This document shows positions 12,091 to 23,821 of a stretch of 64,000 nt of DNA, one piece after another (the first letter of the stretch is position 1; the number at the start of each line of letters is the position of its first letter). Made by a program: the position numbers and the translations under genes. Source of the DNA: Siphonodentalium dalli (lineage: Eukaryota > Mollusca > Scaphopoda > Gadilida > Siphonodentaliidae); NCBI GenBank assembly GCA_032622095.1, contig CP136067.1, positions 56,397,899 through 56,461,898 on the forward strand. Direction: 5' to 3'. The notes under the pieces are model-generated. The model was not told where the DNA came from, did no database searches, and saw only the letters and a list, made by a program, of their open reading frames with translations.

Positions 12091-12265
12091 ATCATGTGAT
12101 AAAAGGTATCTCACACTCGTCCTATTTTATACGTAATTTATCAACCTCGTCCTCTAAATTCTATTTGAGCCTCGGTAAACCTCGGCTCAAATCGAATTTA
12201 GTGAACTCGGTTGATAAATTCCGTATAAAATAGAAACTCATGTGAGATCCTCTATATATCACATG
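12091..12265. mobile_element. Palindrome P2 with same-direction CTCG words
   Basis: The outer arms include TCATGTGATA and its complement; the inner arms pair TATTTTATACG, AATTTATCAAC and ATTTGAGC with inverse copies. CTCGT or CTCGG words at about 12116, 12147, 12171, 12181 and 12206 keep one orientation across the centre. The right end GAGATCCTCTATAT resembles that of P1. P1, P2 and P3 share ends and layout but have different arm sequences. Confidence 0.65.
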
Positions 12266-12625
12266 AATAATAAGCGCGGGCTTCCCGCCAGCTTGGCAGC
12301 GCGCCAACAAATGACTTTACATTGAATCAGGCGGATTAATACTATTTCGTAATGACGCACATAGGAACAACAACAGTCAATGCAAAATGATTGCTTTGTT
12401 CATTAAAGTTAAATTATTGTCCAAATTCGTTGCACTAATCAAAATAGACACAAAACAGAGGAAACTTGAGGTACTATATTTTCCGTCGGCAGCTCGAGCG
12501 CGCAATACTGTCGTATACGGTTGTGGAGCGTCTCAGCCAACAATGGAAATGTGTGCATTTTTAAGTTTCTGTTGAGGATTTTGATTTGTTAAAAAGGCAA
12601 AAAGCTCTAGTTTTTTCATGTAATA

Positions 12626-12786
12626 TACAAGATCTTCATCTCGTTACGTTTGGAAATAAGATTTTATGAAACTCGTTTGATAAATTTGATTCACAACTCG
12701 TTTACGACTCGTTGTGAATCAAATTTATCAAACTCGTTTCATAAAATATTATCTCAACATTACTCGTTGGAGAACCTCTATATCAT
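12626..12786. mobile_element. Palindrome P3, clearest CTCGT hairpin
   Basis: The arms ATTTTATGAAA, GATAAATTTGATTCACA and their inverse copies meet near 12700. ACTCGT occurs at about 12671, 12695, 12706, 12731 and 12761, always in the same direction, so aligned arms differ only as AC[TC]GT against AC[GA]GT. The right end, GAGAACCTCTATAT, matches P1 and P2. It ends 15 bp before the second LINE fragment, placing it inside the presumed LINE insertion. Confidence 0.7.
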
Positions 12787-12800
12787 ATATCCGTATAGTA

Positions 12801-13323
12801 ATGGAATATGCTTCCTCAGTTTGGGATAGTTGTACAGATGATGATACAATCTCTCTTGAAGACATCCAATTGAAGTTGTATAGGAAGTAATCGTTGTTCA
12901 GAGAAACGGGCACGGACATACTTTCGAGCAGAAGAGAACACACACAATTCCTTCATTTTTTAAATGTTTTAGCGAGAGAGAGACACATCCTTATTGATAT
13001 ACCCTTTTCCCTCGCTATCTGGAACTAGAAGTCAAACCACATACGACTTCAGACAAAAACGATGCCCTCGAATTCTTGCGACAAGATATAAAGAAAACAC
13101 ATTCCTGCCACCCACTGTAAAATTGTGGAATAGACTTCAACCAGAATCGAAAAGTCGTCATTCAGTATCAGATTTCAAGAGATTTATCTCCAAAGATCTT
13201 ATACTGTCCTATCGTTATATGAGGTTCACAAGACCAAATCAAAGTTACCACTGTCTTCTGAGAACGTACTGCAGTGCCCTGAACTATGACCTGTTTTGTC
13301 TATCACCTAAATATTGTGCATAA
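12801..13323 (+). pseudogene. CR1-like LINE, C-terminal fragment
   Basis: The frame at 12801 reads MEYASSVWDSC..DDTISLEDIQLKLYR, the usual LINE block after the thumb (LEYAS.VWD...LE..Q). After frame changes the 12994-13323 frame carries RYKENTFLPPTVKLWNRLQ followed by SVSDFKRFI, the near-C-terminal signature common in CR1/L2-like LINEs of marine invertebrates. At least one frameshift and an early stop (about 12888) make it non-functional. The matching reverse transcriptase piece is at 10715-10971. Confidence 0.75.
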
Positions 13324-13404
13324 GTCTACATGCATATGGGGACATCGGTTATATTTGAAAGAAATGCACACGCAGTAGTATACCTATATAGCATCTTATG
13401 TTTG

Positions 13405-13585
13405 ATTCAGGGGGGGGGGGGGTCGGACAAAATTTCCAGGCACGTATGATCATTTTAATTTTTTCCGGCCTCGGACCACCCACCCACCCAATTTCTTCCG
13501 TTTCCGGCCTTTTTTTCCAAGCAATTTTGGACACCCACCCTTTTTTTTCCGTTTCAGAACAGTTTTGGACACACACCCCCTAAAT
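13405..13585 (+). repeat. Dispersed CCCACC-rich repeat with poly-G end
   Basis: Begins CAGGGGG..TCGGA with a run of 12 G and continues with several CCCACCC and CACACCCCC blocks separated by T-rich runs. Related copies start at about 30065, end at about 31737 (reverse strand) and lie at 18868-18912 (reverse, truncated). The first 35 bases closely match the inverse of 18868-18912. Open frames on both strands here are repeat artefacts. Confidence 0.55.
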
Positions 13586-14623
13586 AGTTGATTGCGCGAG
13601 ATTTTAATAGAACAGTGCATAATGAAGATAACGATGCTATTTGAATTATCATATAAGTGTCATTAATCAAGAAATGTGTCAACATAATCACATTTCTAGG
13701 GATAGACAGAGTGCCAAAGTTTTTATTAACATTCATTTTCATAATATATAGTCACATGATCTAGTCACATAATCACATTTGAGTATTCTACAGACTACAT
13801 GGTACAACACATTTCAGATTATTTGATATTTTGATATTTGCTATGTGATATATTGCTTGAACCAAATTGTTTATCAAAACATGTAGAAATACAACTGTTC
13901 GTCCCAGTTCATCCTAGTTTGAAGAATAATGCTAATACCAAACATAACCATGATATAACCGCATGACTCTCCTTGGGGCATCTCAGAAACCAGAACTGAG
14001 GAAACATGTTATAGCGTGTAATGGCAGGCTGGTAGCCACTGCCTGAAGTAATAGGCTTCGTAATAATTGGGAATAACATATGGATGGATCTCACTTCTTT
14101 TTTGCTCGCGATATCAGTGACGATAAAATCTTTGTTACTGTGATTAACATTACAAGCTGATCCACTTTACCTTGGAAAACAATTTGAAATTGTTCAAGCT
14201 GGCCCGGCTGGCCTTCAATTTATATGTTAAGATTTTATGTTTTACGTTGTCAAAAGTCAATTTTATTCCATTATTTATTATATCTTTATTTCCATGTCAC
14301 ATATGGTCAAGTGTGCTTTCATTTTATTGTTTATTTTCAGCTGAGTTCTGCATAGTTATTCTTATTTTGTTGTATCAGTAGATGGAATCCTGATTAAATT
14401 TTATTTTTCCAATAGCGCAGTTTCTTGTTCTATCAAGTTGAATTTGGGTTATTGTTGGCCATTGTGCAACTGATCCAACTTCTGATAACCTCTATATATA
14501 GTATAGCATTGCTATTAACTATATATGACCTGTTTCTGTTCAAAACACATCAAAATAAGACTCAATAGCAAAAATGGAAGAAAAAAATTGGCACATGGAA
14601 AAAACTGATTTTCGGACCCAAGT
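13586..14623. other. No feature supported
   Basis: AT-rich sequence with short chance frames (13909-14094 minus; 14172-14381 plus, hydrophobic and T-rich). Nothing recognisable. Confidence 0.45.
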
Positions 14624-15148
14624 ACTCTAGTAGCTCATGGTGGTTTTGTATGCACTTGTATGTTCAGAGCAAAACTCTTCATGAATCCACTAATTGAAGG
14701 TACACAAACAATATTTGGTTGGTAACACATTTCCCATTGACGGCGAAATGGGTCAAATGGCCACGCCCCTTTTTGCGCGAAGTACTACCACCCGTCGTGA
14801 CTATATCTCCAGAACCGTTGGACATAGGGGGTCGTGTGACCACTCAAAATGTGCGGAATAGCCACATTATGGGGGGTCAGTAATACATTTTCATATCCAA
14901 AAGTCAATGGTTTTTAAGATAATTGCCAAAAACCCAAAAAAAATCCATTTTTGAGGGCCTGAACCCCAATTTTGGGATTCAGCACTTTTATCTCAAAGTT
15001 GAGCCCCCAATTAGAATTTTATTGACCTATATCCATCGGTGCCACATACAGGTATCATTTCTGATATTTTCTGTACCATTATCGGATGGGATTGACCTTC
15101 AGGGAGCTCTTGACCCTGAAAATAAGGTTTTTGGATGGAATATATTGG

Positions 15149-15358
15149 GGTTCAGCACTTTTATCTCAAAGCTGAGCCCCCAATTAGAATTTTATTTATC
15201 TATATCCATCGGTGCCACATATAGGTATAATTTCTGTACCATTATCGGATGGGATTGACCTTCAAGGAGCTTTTGACCCGGAAAATCCACATTATGGGGG
15301 GTCAGTAATACATTTTCATATCCAAAAGTCAATGTTTTTTAAGATAATTGCCAAAAAC
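15149..15358 (+). repeat. Internal partial duplication beside left arm
   Basis: 15149-15283 repeats arm sequence from about 14975 onward (TTCAGCACTTTTATCTC, CCATCGGTGCCACAT). It is followed by a second copy of CCACATTATGGGGGG and the next 60 bases, found at about 14863-14930 in the arm. The blocks are out of their original order, as expected from unequal exchange or template switching. The right arm lacks this duplication. Confidence 0.7.
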
Positions 15359-15389
15359 CGATTTCAGCATGTAATGCACCACAAGTATA

Positions 15390-15605
15390 CAATACCACAA
15401 GGACACTTTTTAAAAGAACTATCCACATTCTCTGATCAACTTAAGAGCACAATTGACCACACACAATGGGATTAGCTGGAAATTGCTGCTGAGGATGTGT
15501 TGACTCCGACACACAACATGAGCTCTTCCCGACTGAACATGCCTTGGAAACTGGTGTGCTTTACCAAAAACCAGGTAACAATTGTGCTCTAATCAACATA
15601 AATGT
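15390..15605 (+). repeat. Diverged dispersed repeat, also at 23290
   Basis: Shares, in order, 'gcacaattga', 'ggaaatt', 'acacaa', 'tggtgtgctttacc', 'aacaattgt' and 'tgtgctctaat' with 23297-23545. Both copies are plus-oriented and diverged. This one lies inside the long-TIR element, so the family may be part of that element's interior or an insertion in it. Confidence 0.45.
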
Positions 15606-18322
15606 ACAGATTGAACAAAACAGGTTTTCAAAATTTGTTATCAACATTTAACAGACGATCTGATTTAAGTGACCAAGCTATGAAAAATGCTAAACACTTT
15701 TACTAAATGGAATGACCAGCTGTTTGCTTCATGCAGCAGCCACATGTTGCGATCTTAAAATGGGTATTGCATCTGGGCATAGTAAAACATGATGTAATCA
15801 GATGAGAGATGACCATATATACCAGTATATATTTTAGAAGTAATCAATTCTTCCAAAAGGACACCTCATCTCACAAAAAGTTTTAGGAAATGATGGATTC
15901 ATCACTATTCAATCAATAGTAGAATGAGCCTTTGTCGGTCCCACATTAGTTTTCATTGGCCATGATAGTTTCAGGTTGGAGAAGATGAGGGTGTATAATT
16001 TCACTAACATAATTCTTCATAATAGCTAATAGCCCTCATAACTTACCATGTTAAAGATATTTTCATTTTCAATACCACCCCAGGTTAAGTGGTCCTGCTA
16101 ATTTTATATTTTGCTGATGGGTACTGCTGGATTGCTATGATCGATGTTTGTAGGTCAAGGCGATTCTGTTAAGAAATAGTACCATCATTTTACCTAAAGT
16201 TTGTTCTTTTTGCATTGTTTGGCTAATCCGAGCAATTTGTGCAAAAGTCAGTGTCTGTATGAAACATTCAAGAACATATATACTTCAAAATATTTAATGT
16301 GTACGCTGATGTTTGGTAAACAACAGGAATAGTCATCTCAATTATGGCCAGTTTGTAAAAACCAGCACCCATTATTAAAATATTTCACAATATACATGTT
16401 TTTTAATGTACACTACACATAGTGGCTTATCCTTGATTTGTTCAGATCGCTTTGCTCTACCTGACTATCATACAAAATTTATTAGTATCACCACTAAACT
16501 TGGGATGAATGCTGCCAAATGAATATATTGTGATATATAGGGTAATGGAAAAATAATGGTTGAGTCTTTTCTAAATATAATTCTAGTAAAACCTACACAA
16601 TACCGTCTTGGTCTGATAAGACTCAGAGTCATGTTTATTTAGGAGTATAGACATGAAGTCCACCAGTCTCATGAAAATTAAATGGGCTCTGCACTAGTAA
16701 CATCTGGGCTCCTGGGACCCATTAATATTGACAAATGCAACACAAATAAAAAATACATAGTAACTTTCCTCAAACATAGATTATAACCTGACAATCATTG
16801 TGTTAGAATCAGTGTACATATACATGTATATGTAGGCATGACCATAGCATGTTTTTGAAATACTGCAGAGTGCAGACCATAAATTTCACTAGATTATACA
16901 TGTAGTTACTGCATGTACATCACACACATAAGGCGACTGACACACATACACGTACCTGCAGAGTTCACAATATTTGACATGTAAAGTATATATATCTCCT
17001 GTGCCTATAACATCAAACCGAACGGTTTACAGTACTTTTACTGACATTTTTGGAGTGGCACATATACATACATAAAAAATAAAAGTCAATTTAAAGGGAC
17101 GAAATGAAAAATAAATTTGTGCAACTATAATTGAGATCTATATTGCAGTACAACATCCACAAATCTACAAAATCTACAACATCCACAAATCTACAAAATC
17201 TACAAAAGCATCTGACTATCATAGTCATTGGTAATGTGATAATTTTTCCTTGATAAGTTGAAACATGAGGGAGGATTGCATAGCATGCATGGCTACCTGC
17301 AGAATGTAGATTTGTATGTATTTATATCTGCATATCAACTGATGCTTGTATTTTTCTTCTAACTCACTCTGAGCTCACAACGCAACAGGATTGCATTCGG
17401 AATTTCAAGTCCATAAAGCTAGACACTTTAGAATCAAGCTTGCCAAATAAATTTCCATGAACCTCACATGAACTCACTCAGTTGAACACAAGGAACGATT
17501 GTCAAGTTGGAAAATATTCTGTATGTATGGAAGCCCTATATTTTTAATGTGTGGATTTATTATAACTGGACTAAAGCCCTTATAAAATAATCTGAAGGAT
17601 TATTTTAGTCTTTATTACTGAATATCACACCAAAAATCAATAGACATGTATTTGTTAGTTTTGAACAGGACAATATATTTTAATATTACTGCAACTGCAT
17701 CTTTCTTATAACTTATTTTCTTACAAACTCCCAAATTTGAACCAGAAACAATTTAGGGCAAATATACATCTACGTGTACATATACATATATCAGGATATA
17801 AATATAGGCGATCATGCCAGACTAGCCATTATTTGTTCTAAAATAATGTACGTGTTAGGTAAATTGTAGAACCTTTATACAAAATGGTGATGCAGCCAAT
17901 CAAAATTGATGTGGGACTGATAAAGACGCAACCTGCTCGACTACCGAATCATACTGATTGATCAAATTGTAGTAACTCAACATCACTAAACCTGCTTGTG
18001 AGCTGAGTATAATTCAATTCAACATTAGAATACCATAAAAACACCCTGTTCTCCCATAAGTTTAAAGAAAATACCACATTGAACTCATTTACATGTATAT
18101 TGCTAATGTGATACATGTATATGTCATTCCATTTATAACCATTTTGGCAACCATCTCACATCAAAGGCCATGAAATCTAGATAATAAAAGATGAACTACA
18201 TTCAAATTATATCACCAGGTAACCTTTTTGTATGAGTTTTAGGTTACTGATCAAATACCCTGTAATTGATGATTTCCTCAACATCTTTGTTATTGGGAAA
18301 ATGTCTGTTTTTCATTCTACGA
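15606..18322. other. Interior of long-TIR element, non-coding
   Basis: About 2.7 kb of AT-rich sequence without frames above 60 codons. A 26-bp unit beginning 'caacatccacaaatctac' is present twice in tandem (17151-17202). No transposase, RNA gene or promoter is recognised. Confidence 0.55.
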
Positions 18323-18867
18323 CCAATATATTCCATCCAAAAACCTTATTTTCAGGGTCAAGAGCTCCCTGAAGGTCAATCCCATCCGATAATGGTACAG
18401 AAAATATCAGAAATGATACCTGTATGTGGCACCGATGGATATAGGTCAATAAAATTCTAATTGGGGGCTCAACTTTGAGATAAAAGTGCTGAATCCCAAA
18501 ATTGGGGTTCAGGCCCTCAAAAATGGATTTTTTTTGGGTTTTTGGCAATTATCTTAAAAACCATTGACTTTTGGATATGAAAATGTATTACTGCCCCCCC
18601 CATAATGTGGCCATTCCGCACATTTTGAGTGGTCACACGACCCCCTATATGTCCAACGGTTCTGGAGATATAGTCACGACGGGTGGTAGTACTTCGCGCA
18701 AAAATGGGCGTGGCCATTTGACCCATTTCGCCGTCAATGGGAAATGTGTTACCAACCAAATATTGTTTGTGTACCTTCAATTAGTGGATTCATGAAGAGT
18801 TTTGCTCTGGACATACAAGTGCATACAAAACCACCATGAGCTACTCTAGTAAAGAGACACCCACCAC

Positions 18868-18912
18868 CCCATCATACGTGCCTGGAATTTTTTCCCGACC
18901 CCCCCCCCCCTG
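18868..18912 (-). repeat. Truncated reverse copy of the poly-G repeat
   Basis: ATCATACGTGCCTGGAA followed by a run of 12 C is the inverse of 13408-13452. It starts 18 bp beyond the right arm of the long-TIR element, while its partner lies about 1.2 kb outside the left arm. Confidence 0.6.
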
Positions 18913-19575
18913 TTTGATTGTTTGATTTAAATATATATTTAAATGTAAACACCTTTATATCGTATATATGTATGCACATGCACTATGTCTGTCATCCATT
19001 ATGTATATAGTGTATATATGTTTAGTTTGTTCCACATGTACTGTGGCTTCGCAATAAATTCATTCGTTCATTCACCAAACTCTCATTTCTAAAATTGTTT
19101 CTTCTTAGATTTCATCGCAGAAAAACTTCTGTTTAAGCAATTGCATCTTTTAGTTTGCATTGCATTGCTCTTTTCGTGGGTATTAATTCTGCGATTATTA
19201 CTGACGTTTGGTTTACGGTTAGCTTCAATTTGAAATGTTCCTTTTAATAATCTTAAAGGTTGTCTCCACCAGTTGTGTGAGACATATTTGAATACACTGT
19301 CCTTGCACTTCACTTCTTGTAGTTGATGGACTCTAAACTAAAACAATTATACGTGGATTCTTATTATTCAATGGTATAATGTTCGATAACAGATTTTTGT
19401 ATTTGAAAGAATAAAGGAAAATCGGAAATTGAATGAAAAATCTTGTTTCCGCAAATGTCGCATGCATGCGTCCGTGATGTCTTATGACTCCCCAACCCAA
19501 CTCCTCGACACATTTCAACCTGTTAATTATAGCTGTATAACCTCTACATTATATATGCAATAATGTTCACTTATA
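18913..19575. other. No feature supported
   Basis: AT-rich, including AATAAATTCATTCGTTCATTC near 19052-19072, a frequent repeat tail. Minus-strand frames at 19089-19313 and 19333-19518 have no motif. Confidence 0.4.
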
Positions 19576-20351
19576 TCTATTATATATTTTGGAAGATCTG
19601 TGTGTGTGTGTGTGTGTGTGTGTGTGAGTGAGGGTGTGTGAGGGTGTGTCTGCGTGTGTGTTCGCGATGAACTCGAAAACAGCCGACCCGATTTCGATGA
19701 AACTTGGTATGTGGGGGTATTTTCGGCCGTGGGGTGGCATGGGCCTATTAATTTGTCCGCGCGACGTGACCTTGACCTTGAAATCGGGTCATTTCAAGGT
19801 CAAACGCCCGAATATCACGGGATTTCGATGAAACTTGGTATGTGGGGATACGTTCGGCCGTGGAGTGACATAGGCCTATTAATTTGCCCGTGCGACGTGA
19901 CCTTGACCTTGAAATCGGGTCATTTCAAGGTCAAACGATCGAATATCACGGGATTTCGATGAAACTTGGTATGTGGGGGTCCTTTCGTATGGGGAGTCTC
20001 ATAAGCATATTCATTTGCCCGTGCGACGTGACCTTGACCTTGAAGTCGGGTAACTTCAAGGTAAAATCGCCAATTTTGATGGGATTTCGACGAAATTTGA
20101 TACGTGGGGTTACTTTTGTCCACTGATTGTTTTGGACGGGTCATATCGTGACCCCGACCTGACCTTGAACTTCAAAATGATTAATTCAAGGTCAAATCGG
20201 GTAAAACCGGATGGATTTCGACGGGCACGTTTGTCGGGTACTTTTGTCCGGGTAGTGTTTTGGACTGGTCAAATCGTGACCCCACTTGACCTTGAAATTC
20301 AAAATAGACAATTCAAGGTCAAAGCCCGGACGAAGTCGGGTCACCTTCTAG
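19576..20351 (+). mobile_element. Helitron-like non-autonomous element
   Basis: It begins TCTATTATATATTTTGG after an A and ends in CTAG before a T. A short hairpin, CCCG-N8-CGGG, lies 7 bases upstream of CTAG. TC start, 3' hairpin, CTRR end and A|T insertion without target duplication are Helitron hallmarks. A TG microsatellite (19599-19626) follows the 5' end, and the middle holds tandem units of about 130 bp with GATTTCGATGAAACTTGGTA and GACCTTGACCTTGAA, as in bivalve pearl-type and Helentron-related elements. It has no Rep/helicase. Peptide frames across it are repeat artefacts. Confidence 0.6.
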
Positions 20352-20363
20352 TATATATATGTA

Positions 20364-20896
20364 CTAGAAGGTGACCCGCCTTCGTCCGGGCTTTGACCTT
20401 GAATTGTCCATTTTGAAGATCAAGTGGGGTCACGATTTGACCAGTCCAAAACACTGCCCGGACAAAAGTACCCGACAAACGTGCCCGTCGAAATCCATCC
20501 GGTTTTACCCGATTTGACCTCGAATTGATCATTTTGACGGTCAATGTCAGGTCGGGGTTACGATTTGACCCGTCCAAAACACACAGTGGACAAAAGTAAC
20601 CCTATGTATAAAATTTCGTCGAAATCCCATCAAAATTGGCGATTTGACATTGAATTGACCCGATTTCAAGGTCAAGGTCATGTCACACGGGCAATGAATA
20701 TGCTTATGAGATTCCCCATACGAAAGTAGCCCCACATACCAAGTTTCATCGAAATCCCGTGATATTCGGGCGTTTGATTTTGAAATGACCCCCACATACC
20801 AAGTTTCATCGAAATCGGGTCGGCCGTTTTCGAGTTCATCGTGAACACACACCCTCACACACACAGACACACAGATCTTCCAAAATATATAATAGA
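20364..20896 (-). mobile_element. Second Helitron-like element, opposite orientation
   Basis: Reverse-strand relative of the element at 19576-20351, with the same TC start, GT-rich stretch, GATTTCGATGAAACTTGGTA units and hairpin-CTAG end. It is about 240 bp shorter because it has fewer internal units. The two CTAG ends face each other across 12 bp of TATATATATGTA. Sequence differences in the shared parts show it is not a perfect mirror copy. Confidence 0.6.
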
Positions 20897-23289
20897 TATA
20901 TATATATGCGAATGTTTCTGTGCCTTGATTTGCCACCTGCCGTACTGTTATATCGACAAACTGGATGAAAATGAAAGTGCGTTCATATTTCTTCAGAAAA
21001 TAAATATCTCCAATACAGAGGTGTAATCCATGAGGCGTTACGTCTGACCAAACGCAGACGCCTGATAATTCCCGCCAAGCCCCCAGTATTGTATAACACT
21101 AATTCCCACTATGTTGACATTGCTTGGTATTTATACACGTTCCATCGTGTACAGAAATTATCCCCGTATTTATGTAAGGCACTTCCCGCACGCGTCGAAA
21201 AACAACCAGTCTGTTCTCACTTTACAACCAAAGCACCCTTCAGCGTAGATTTCCGAACCATCAGGCTGCCGGTAAATGCTACAAAAACTAATAGAACTGT
21301 ACATTTTTGATTGATAGAATAAATTATTTTATACAGCTGTAGTGTGAATAGGTCAGTAATTTGGGATATTTGTATGAACTAGGCTTACCTTTACTTTTAA
21401 TGTAAATAATTTATCATATAGGTAACATCTGCGTGGCTCCAAATAAACGAAGGTTATTTTTAAGTCACCTGGTCGTCCCGAACCCATACAATGCAGTCCG
21501 ACTGAATCATATGGTGTTTTACACAGCAACATAATGAATATGTATACGACTCGACATGGCGTCAAGATTGAGATGACGGGTGTCCAGTCCTGCATATCCC
21601 AGTGTCGGTTGCATGTTATATGTATATAATGTCTCAACAGGTGAATGTTCACATTAAAGTAAACAGTTTCTGGCGTTCGAAATACCAAGAGAAACGAATG
21701 AAATTGTCCAGATTCGAGCCCAGTGCGTGGTAGTGGGTAGTTGCAGATTTGAAGGTGATCCGACATATGCTAATAGATAAATTTCATTCGAATGTGCACG
21801 TATAGGTTGCTTGTTCGCTCAGCGTATAGATGCAGCAACATGTGGTATCAAACCCAATTATGGACTGAATCTTCAACACGAGTTAAATTCCAACCGCGGA
21901 GCAATAACTTCAGACCAATAATATATGTATAGAGGTACATGTAAAAATGTAAGTTGACATTGTTCGGACCATTTAGTTTTCGAGGCATCAATTCCGTGTA
22001 AATTGAGTAGTTCTTGGGGGAAACGCCGCTTATTTTTAGTTCCTTTCAGTCATAGTTTAGACAAGTTCAGACCATATACAAAGTACAACTTTAGGGGGCG
22101 TTTGGACGATTTTTTCAGCAACTAGAATATTGAGGCGTAACAAATTTCTAACCCGAGTGGTGTATTACCACGCAGTTACATCTATAAACGAGAGATATAT
22201 TGAGGGTGCAGTTGAAAACACTACATTCAATGTATCATATATCAGTTTTGAAATAAATATTTCACCCATGTTCATATATATGAATCTGCCCTGCAACCGT
22301 ACCATGAACACAGAACACAATATTGAGTTTAATCGTGTAAATTATAAATGTTCATTTTGCAATGAATTCGGCACATTGTCCTTGACACCAGTCAGAATGA
22401 AATGTTCTCATGGCAGCGCGCCGAGGTAGCTTTACAAACTGGTGTCGTCTTGTAAAGTCGGGATATATAAAACCAAATTTGGGTTTTTCATTCGGTCATT
22501 GGGTGCAATAAATGTGGTTGAAAATGTCTCACCGGCCAGGTCCATTAGAACATATATGCATCGATGATAACGGTCTAAACCGATCGACACATTTGGCCGA
22601 CGAACGGTCAAACATTACCTCGGTTTGTGCGCAATATTGTTGCAATTGATCAAATGATATTTATCCCGTCAGTAGAAGGCTCCTCACTCACGAAACAACG
22701 CCCATTAATCGGCCATCAGCCATCGGAGATTTATAGCATAAACCATAAATTAGCAACTCATCTGACACCGATGCGTCGTTTCCCATTCCACGGTCTGCAG
22801 TGAATACACTTTCTTGTGAATAATTACATAGCCGATGGCATCGCACGTCAATCTTATCGATTCAGATATTTTTCGTCGATAGTGATGTTCACAGCACATT
22901 TATCTGTCATTATTTACCACGAACATATATGTTTAAGTGGCGATTATGTACAGGAAAGTTAGGATATTCGTGACATAAATTATTACACATTCTGTGCTTT
23001 TGACGAGTATCTTACTTACCACATAGTTATATTAAAACATAGTCTTCGGCAATGATTGTGATATCAGCTGAATCATATACCTACAAGCGACATATACTCA
23101 AAAGTGAGATTGCTTCCGAGAATAAGAAAGACGAGAGAGTGATACTCAAATCGACATATAACATGCCAACCCAAATTGTATTATGCAGTATACACGTAAG
23201 GGTTAGAGCACAAGAATTGTTCTTTACCAGAATCAATCGAGTTGAAGACGAGATTTATTCTGGTGAAGAACTATTCGCGTGCTCTGACC
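20897..23289. other. No gene supported
   Basis: A 137-codon minus-strand frame (21353-21766) and a 99-codon plus frame (22130-22429) have no known motif and poor protein character. The stretch at about 22560-22880 has higher sequence complexity and several TAAT and ATTA words and could be regulatory, but nothing specific supports that. Confidence 0.4.
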
Positions 23290-23545
23290 GTCTTATAGCA
23301 CAATTGATCCTACATAATGCTATCAACTGGAAATGTGCCATTGAGCGTGTTTTGACCACGACGCACAATCTGGTCCCACTTTAAAGCACCCGTGCGATTT
23401 GTCTGTTATGAGTTGCGTGTGCCTAACAATGGGATAATCACTGAAGTATTCCTTTGCCAGCATTGGGAATTGGTGTGCTTTACCTAAAATCAGGGAACGA
23501 TTGTAACAATGGGAATGTGCTCTAATGTTAAACAATTGTCGTAAT
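23290..23545 (+). repeat. Diverged dispersed repeat, also at 15390
   Basis: Shares a series of short blocks, in the same order and orientation, with 15390-15605, the longest being 'tggtgtgctttacc'. A 110-codon frame (23052-23384) runs into it but has no recognised domain. Confidence 0.45.
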
Positions 23546-23821
23546 TTTACGGACAATAGATACTGTTCCTGTCATAACATTTGCTATAAAATACGGAATG
23601 CCTGTGCATAATTTAAATATTTTCCGTAAAATAAAATTGATCTAAATTAACGGAATTTACGTTTAAATTCTAATGGCAAAGTTAGTAATATACCGTGAAT
23701 TGAACAGTACACCGTATTGTTCTATACTGTAGATATAACGGTTTATATGACGCAAACAAATACAGTACACTGTATTTCCCTGTACCAAAGAACAGATTAC
23801 ACCGCATATGTTATGCACGAC

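Larger units (their letters stand above)
14624..18850. mobile_element. Long-TIR element, arms about 525 bp
   Basis: Positions 14624-15148 and 18323-18850 are near-identical inverted copies, differing mainly by short indels such as the C-run near 18594. Outside 14624 and 18850 the similarity stops. The 3.2-kb interior contains no transposase-like frame longer than about 90 codons, so the element is non-autonomous, a foldback-like structure, or two separate insertions in opposite orientation. No target duplication was found beside the arms. Frames at 14923-15258 and 18312-18548 translate to the same peptide because they lie in the two arms; they are not genes. Confidence 0.75.

Noticed and set aside
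14923-15258. Two frames giving the same peptide at 14923 and 18548 (minus)
   Set aside because: They are the same sequence in the two inverted arms of one element, not duplicated genes.
19628-20936. Several frames with repeated MKLGMWGYF-type peptides
   Set aside because: Translations of the tandem units in the Helitron-like elements.
21353-21766. 137-codon minus-strand frame
   Set aside because: No recognisable motif or hydrophobic pattern; not supported by context.
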